DNA from: Sagittula stellata E-37
GTDB taxonomy: Bacteria > Pseudomonadota > Alphaproteobacteria > Rhodobacterales > Rhodobacteraceae
Assembly: GCF_039724765.1 (NCBI RefSeq)
Contig: NZ_CP155729.1
Span: forward strand, 1,550,001 to 1,614,000
Direction: 5' to 3'
Length of the DNA: 64,000 bases
The position numbers and the translations under genes are program-made. The notes below the pieces were generated by a model. The model worked only from the letters and a program-made list of their open reading frames with translations. It was not told the DNA's origin and ran no database searches. Positions 61,431 through 64,000 of this stretch are shown here, piece after piece; position 1 is the stretch's first letter; each line of letters opens with the position of its first letter.

Positions 61431-61943
61431 ATGGCGATGGAATTGCGGGGGCTCGCGGACGGCGACGTGGATTGGCTGGTGGCCGAACACGGGCGTCTTT
61501 ATGCGCGGGACGAGGGGTTCGACGACAGCTTCCCCATTCTGGTGCGGCAGGTGCTGGACGATTTCGTAGCCGGGTTCGATCCGGCGCGGGAACGGGCCTT
61601 CATCGCGTGGGAGGACGGCGCGCGGCTGGGCAGCATCTTCTGCGCCCGCTCCGACGATCCCGACGCGGCGAAGCTGCGGCTTTTCTTCCTGATGCCGGAG
61701 GCGCGCGGCAAGGGGCTGGGCCGGCGCCTGCTGGCCGAAAACCTGGCCTTTGCGCGGCAGGCGGGCTATCGGAAGATGGTGCTCTGGACGCACGAAAGCC
61801 ACAAGGCCGCCTGTGCGCTCTATGCCGCGACGGGTTGGCGGTTGCTCCGGTCGGAGCCGAAAATCAGCTTTGGCAGACCGGTGGTGGAACAGGGGTGGGA
61901 GATCGACCTGCACGCGCCGGGGCCGAAAAAATTCCCGGATTAA
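61431..61943 (+). CDS. GNAT family N-acetyltransferase
   Basis: This 170-residue GNAT protein has the acetyl-CoA motif LMPEARGKGLGRRLLAENLAFARQAG near residue 85 and LYAATGWRLLRSE at the C-terminal part. The substrate is unknown; similar domains are found fused to MarR regulators. CAGGAGGA precedes ATG 61431. Confidence 0.88.
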   Translation: MAMELRGLADGDVDWLVAEHGRLYARDEGFDDSFPILVRQVLDDFVAGFDPARERAFIAWEDGARLGSIFCARSDDPDAAKLRLFFLMPEARGKGLGRRLLAENLAFARQAGYRKMVLWTHESHKAACALYAATGWRLLRSEPKISFGRPVVEQGWEIDLHAPGPKKFPD

Positions 61944-61946
61944 CGC

Positions 61947-61975
61947 TTGCATTCCAAGGACGCAGTTTGTAAATC
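61947..61975 (+). promoter_or_regulatory. promoter of tRNA-His
   Basis: TTGCAT (61947-61952) and TAAATC (61970-61975) are spaced 17 bp, ending 10 bp before the tRNA. Confidence 0.65.
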
Positions 61976-61985
61976 GCCTGCCAGT

Positions 61986-62062
61986 GCCGCCTTAGCTCAG
62001 TTGGTTAGAGCGCCTGATTGTGGATCAGGAGGTCCCCCGTTCGAGCCGGGGAGGTGGTACCA
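61986..62062 (+). tRNA. tRNA-His (GTG), alphaproteobacterial type
   Basis: A 77-nt tRNA with anticodon GTG in ATTGTGGAT, D-arm GCTCAGTTGGTTAGAGC, T-arm CCCCGTTCGAGCCGGGG and encoded CCA. The base before position 1 is T and the discriminator is A, so the usual G-1:C73 pair of tRNA-His is absent, a known trait of alphaproteobacteria. Confidence 0.97.
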
Positions 62063-62320
62063 TTTCCACACAGTTTTGCAGAGACAGTTCTGGACGCAGT
62101 TCCCAACACGGACCGATGCCCTTGGCGCGCCGCTGAGCGCGCTTTTGCGATCGGTCGGGTGCCGGTTAGCGCGCCGCTCTGGCGTGGTCTGAGCCCTCTG
62201 TGCGACCGGGACGAGGGGCGGGGGCGCGGCATCCTGTCCGGTGGCGGGAAAAGAATGCTGCGGCGCGGAACCGACATGTCCCGCAAGGGGTTTCCCAATG
62301 CAAGACAGGAGTGTCGCGAA

Positions 62321-62653
62321 ATGTATCCAGACATGATGAAAGCCGCCGTCGAGTGGCAGCGGGCCACGATGGCCGGGGCGCGGATGATGATCTCGGCCGG
62401 GACGGTGATCCAAGTGCGCGTCGCGCAGATGGCGATGGGCACGATGAAACCGGTCGAAGCCACACGCATGGTGTTCGAGAAACCGTCGGCCTTCATGCGC
62501 GGCACGGAGGCAGCGATGCGCGCCATGGCGGGGCACAAGGGCTACGGCGCGGTGATGGAAGCGGCCCTGGCCCCGATCGAGGCCAGCGCCGGGGCCAACG
62601 CCCGCCGCCTGTCGTCCAAGACCCTGACCAAGGGCAAGCGCCGCCGGTCCTGA
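62321..62653 (+). CDS. small methionine-rich protein, unknown
   Basis: This 110-residue, mainly helical protein has about 14 methionines, many in the first 85 residues (MYPDMMKAAVEWQRATMAGARMM), and a basic end (LTKGKRRRS). AGGAG stands 9-10 bp before ATG 62321. It resembles short phasin-like or so-called antifreeze-annotated Rhodobacteraceae proteins in composition only. Function unknown. Confidence 0.6.
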   Translation: MYPDMMKAAVEWQRATMAGARMMISAGTVIQVRVAQMAMGTMKPVEATRMVFEKPSAFMRGTEAAMRAMAGHKGYGAVMEAALAPIEASAGANARRLSSKTLTKGKRRRS

Positions 62654-62798
62654 ACGCCCCCGTGACCTCGCCGGCCCGTGATCTCGCCAGTATCGCAGAG
62701 GTCACAAAAGCAAAGAGGCCGCGGCACGATCTGCGCCACGGCCCCAGGGGAATGTGCGCGGCGGGCGGGCCGCCGCGCACAGACGTCTCAGGGCGGTG

Positions 62799-63944
62799 TT
62801 ACAGCGCGCTGCGGAACAGCTCTTCGAGGTTCTCTTCCGTCAGTTCCACCGGGTTGCCGCCGCGAGACGGGTCGATGATCGCGCCCTTGACCAGCGCCGG
62901 GATGGCCTCTTCGGTCACGCCCAGATCCGACAGGCGGCGCGGTATGCCCAGGCTGTCGTTCAGCTCCTGCACGAAGGCGCGGAACCCGTCGAAGCCGCCC
63001 GCGATCCCAAGATAAGCCGACGCCATGTCGAACCGCTCGCGGATGGCTTCGGCGTTGAAGTCCAGCACCGTCGGCATGCAGACCGCGTTGGTCGTTCCGT
63101 GGTGGGTGTTGAAATGCGCGCCGATGGGGTGGCTCATGGCGTGGATCGCGCCCAGCCCCTTCTGGAAGGCCGTGGCCCCCATCATCGCCGCCGACATCAT
63201 CTGCGCCCGTGCCTCCAGATCCTGGCCGTTCTGGTAGGCGCGGGCCAGGTAGTCCTTCACCAGCCGCATGCCCTCCAGCGCGATGCCCTGGCTCATCGGA
63301 TGATAAAACGGGGAGGAGAACGCCTCCACGCAATGGGCAAAGGCATCGAGGCCGGTTCCGGCGGTGATCATCGCGGGCATGCCCACGGTCAGCTCCGGGT
63401 CGCAGATTACCACCGAGGGCAGCACCTTCGGGTGGAAGATGATCTTCTTCTCGTGGGTTTCCGAGTTGGTGATGACGCTCGCGCGCCCGACCTCCGACCC
63501 GGTCCCGGCGGTGGTCGGCACGGCGACGATGGGGGCGATGGCCGCCGCGTCGGCGCGGGTCCACCAGTCGCCGATGTCCTCGAAATCCCACACCTGGCGC
63601 GTCTGCCCGGCCATGAAGGCCACCATCTTGCCAAGGTCGAGGCCAGAGCCGCCGCCGAAGGCGATCACGCCGTCATGGCCGCCGTCACGATAGACCTTCA
63701 CCCCGGCGTCGAGGTTCTTTTCGTTGGGGTTCGGATCGACCTCGGCGAACAGCCCGCGGCCCAGCCCCGCCTGTTCCAGAATGTCGAGCGTCTGCGCCGT
63801 GATCGGCAGATCGGCCAGCCCGCGGTCGGTGACCAGCAGGGGCCGCGTGATGCCCGCCTGCGCGCAGGCGCCGGGCAATTCGCTGATGCGGCCCGCGCCG
63901 AACTTGATGGCGGTCGGGTAGGACCAGTTTCCGGTGAGACTCAT
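62799..63944 (-). CDS. iron-containing alcohol dehydrogenase
   Basis: This 381-residue group III alcohol dehydrogenase has the NAD-binding GGGSGLDLGK motif near residue 97, PTTAGTGSEVGRASVI, and iron ligands in GTGLDAFAHCVEAF and HAMSHPIGAHFNTHHGTTNA. Members oxidise or reduce primary alcohols, lactaldehyde or similar substrates. Its ATG overlaps the stop codon of an upstream gene (ATGA), so it is the second gene of an operon that begins beyond the window. Confidence 0.94.
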   Translation of the reverse strand: MSLTGNWSYPTAIKFGAGRISELPGACAQAGITRPLLVTDRGLADLPITAQTLDILEQAGLGRGLFAEVDPNPNEKNLDAGVKVYRDGGHDGVIAFGGGSGLDLGKMVAFMAGQTRQVWDFEDIGDWWTRADAAAIAPIVAVPTTAGTGSEVGRASVITNSETHEKKIIFHPKVLPSVVICDPELTVGMPAMITAGTGLDAFAHCVEAFSSPFYHPMSQGIALEGMRLVKDYLARAYQNGQDLEARAQMMSAAMMGATAFQKGLGAIHAMSHPIGAHFNTHHGTTNAVCMPTVLDFNAEAIRERFDMASAYLGIAGGFDGFRAFVQELNDSLGIPRRLSDLGVTEEAIPALVKGAIIDPSRGGNPVELTEENLEELFRSAL

Positions 63945-64000
63945 GTGGTCACCTTCTCGATGTCTGCGTTGTTCGATGTGACGGCCCGAAGGCGCGCCGA
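63941..64000 (-). CDS. C-terminal 19 codons of an upstream gene (cut by window edge)
   Basis: An open frame enters from the right edge and stops with TGA at 63941-63943, overlapping the alcohol dehydrogenase start (ATGA). The residues are SARLRAVTSNNADIEKVTT. The overlap is the only strong evidence. An aldehyde dehydrogenase would be a sensible partner, but the fragment is too short to tell. Confidence 0.55.
   Translation of the reverse strand, partial: SARLRAVTSNNADIEKVTT

Overview
The window looks like the chromosome of an alphaproteobacterium of the family Rhodobacteraceae (Roseobacter group). The signs are: high GC throughout; a divergent cytochrome oxidase subunit II / TldD pair; a phaZ / phaC-phaP polyhydroxyalkanoate locus; a murA-DUF2948-hisD-UPF0262-phosphatase-infA-maf-RNase E/G-yacG string; a GTTC-N7-GTTC type SOS box; a CTGC-N3-GCAG type PhaR operator; and a tRNA-His that lacks an encoded G-1 and has A73, a known alphaproteobacterial trait. 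No phage, insertion sequence, integrase or CRISPR array is visible. Most of the window is housekeeping chromosome with small accessory insertions.

Layout. 1-0.7 kb: start of ctaC (minus), cut by the window edge. 0.9-8.1 kb: tldD, a membrane protein, dprA, a secreted protein, topA and an L,D-transpeptidase. 8.2-12.9 kb: Cu/Zn-SOD-like protein, scoAB CoA-transferase and a large MscS channel. 13.0-17.0 kb: phaP-phaC (minus) diverging from phaZ (plus), with PhaR-type operators but no phaR. 17.0-20.7 kb: apt and mtnP (adenine/methylthioadenosine salvage), separated by a tiny divergon (37-aa ORF / ribbon-helix-helix protein), a LysE exporter and two secreted proteins. 20.9-26.6 kb: TauE exporter diverging from a SulP transporter, then an acetyltransferase, a flavin reductase, a GNAT protein and an EcsC protein. 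26.6-32.8 kb: possible small RNA, ptsP, DnaA-box cluster, Kdo-transferase-like gene, DUF1178 and lysC. 32.8-35.4 kb: secreted M10-type metalloprotease with nine 49-residue repeats. 35.9-44.7 kb: tRNA-Thr, then the murA-to-yacG housekeeping string, interrupted by three accessory genes at 40.5-42.4 kb. 44.9-48.7 kb: a class V PLP enzyme and the three-subunit 5-oxoprolinase (pxpBCA). 48.9-52.1 kb: zinc uptake (znuA / zur-znuC-znuB) around a Zur-type palindrome. 52.1-57.5 kb: metallo-hydrolase, tRNA-Tyr, rlmB, zinc-ribbon protein, ribBX-ribH-nusB and a small membrane protein. 57.5-61.1 kb: a repeat-rich stretch with palindromes, a periplasmic ClpP-fold protein, an array of seven 30-bp direct repeats, a coiled-coil membrane protein and SOS-controlled mmcB. 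61.1-64 kb: small conserved genes, tRNA-His, an iron-dependent alcohol dehydrogenase and the last 19 codons of a coupled upstream gene.

How the parts work together. The pha genes make, coat and degrade storage polymer. mtnP and apt form a two-step route from methylthioadenosine to AMP. zur, znuABC and the shared palindrome form a self-contained zinc-homeostasis switch. pxpABC degrades 5-oxoproline. ribBX-ribH makes lumazine for riboflavin and is translationally coupled to nusB. Many adjacent genes overlap by ATGA or TGATG, which indicates compact operons.

The least explained features are the 30-bp hairpin-bearing repeat array, the ribbon-helix-helix/37-aa divergon with its palindrome, the paired AT-rich palindromes near 57.6 kb, a dispersed intergenic element present twice, the candidate small RNA near 26.7 kb and the DnaA-box cluster near 29.4 kb. 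No complete novel defence or biosynthetic system can be claimed from the sequence.
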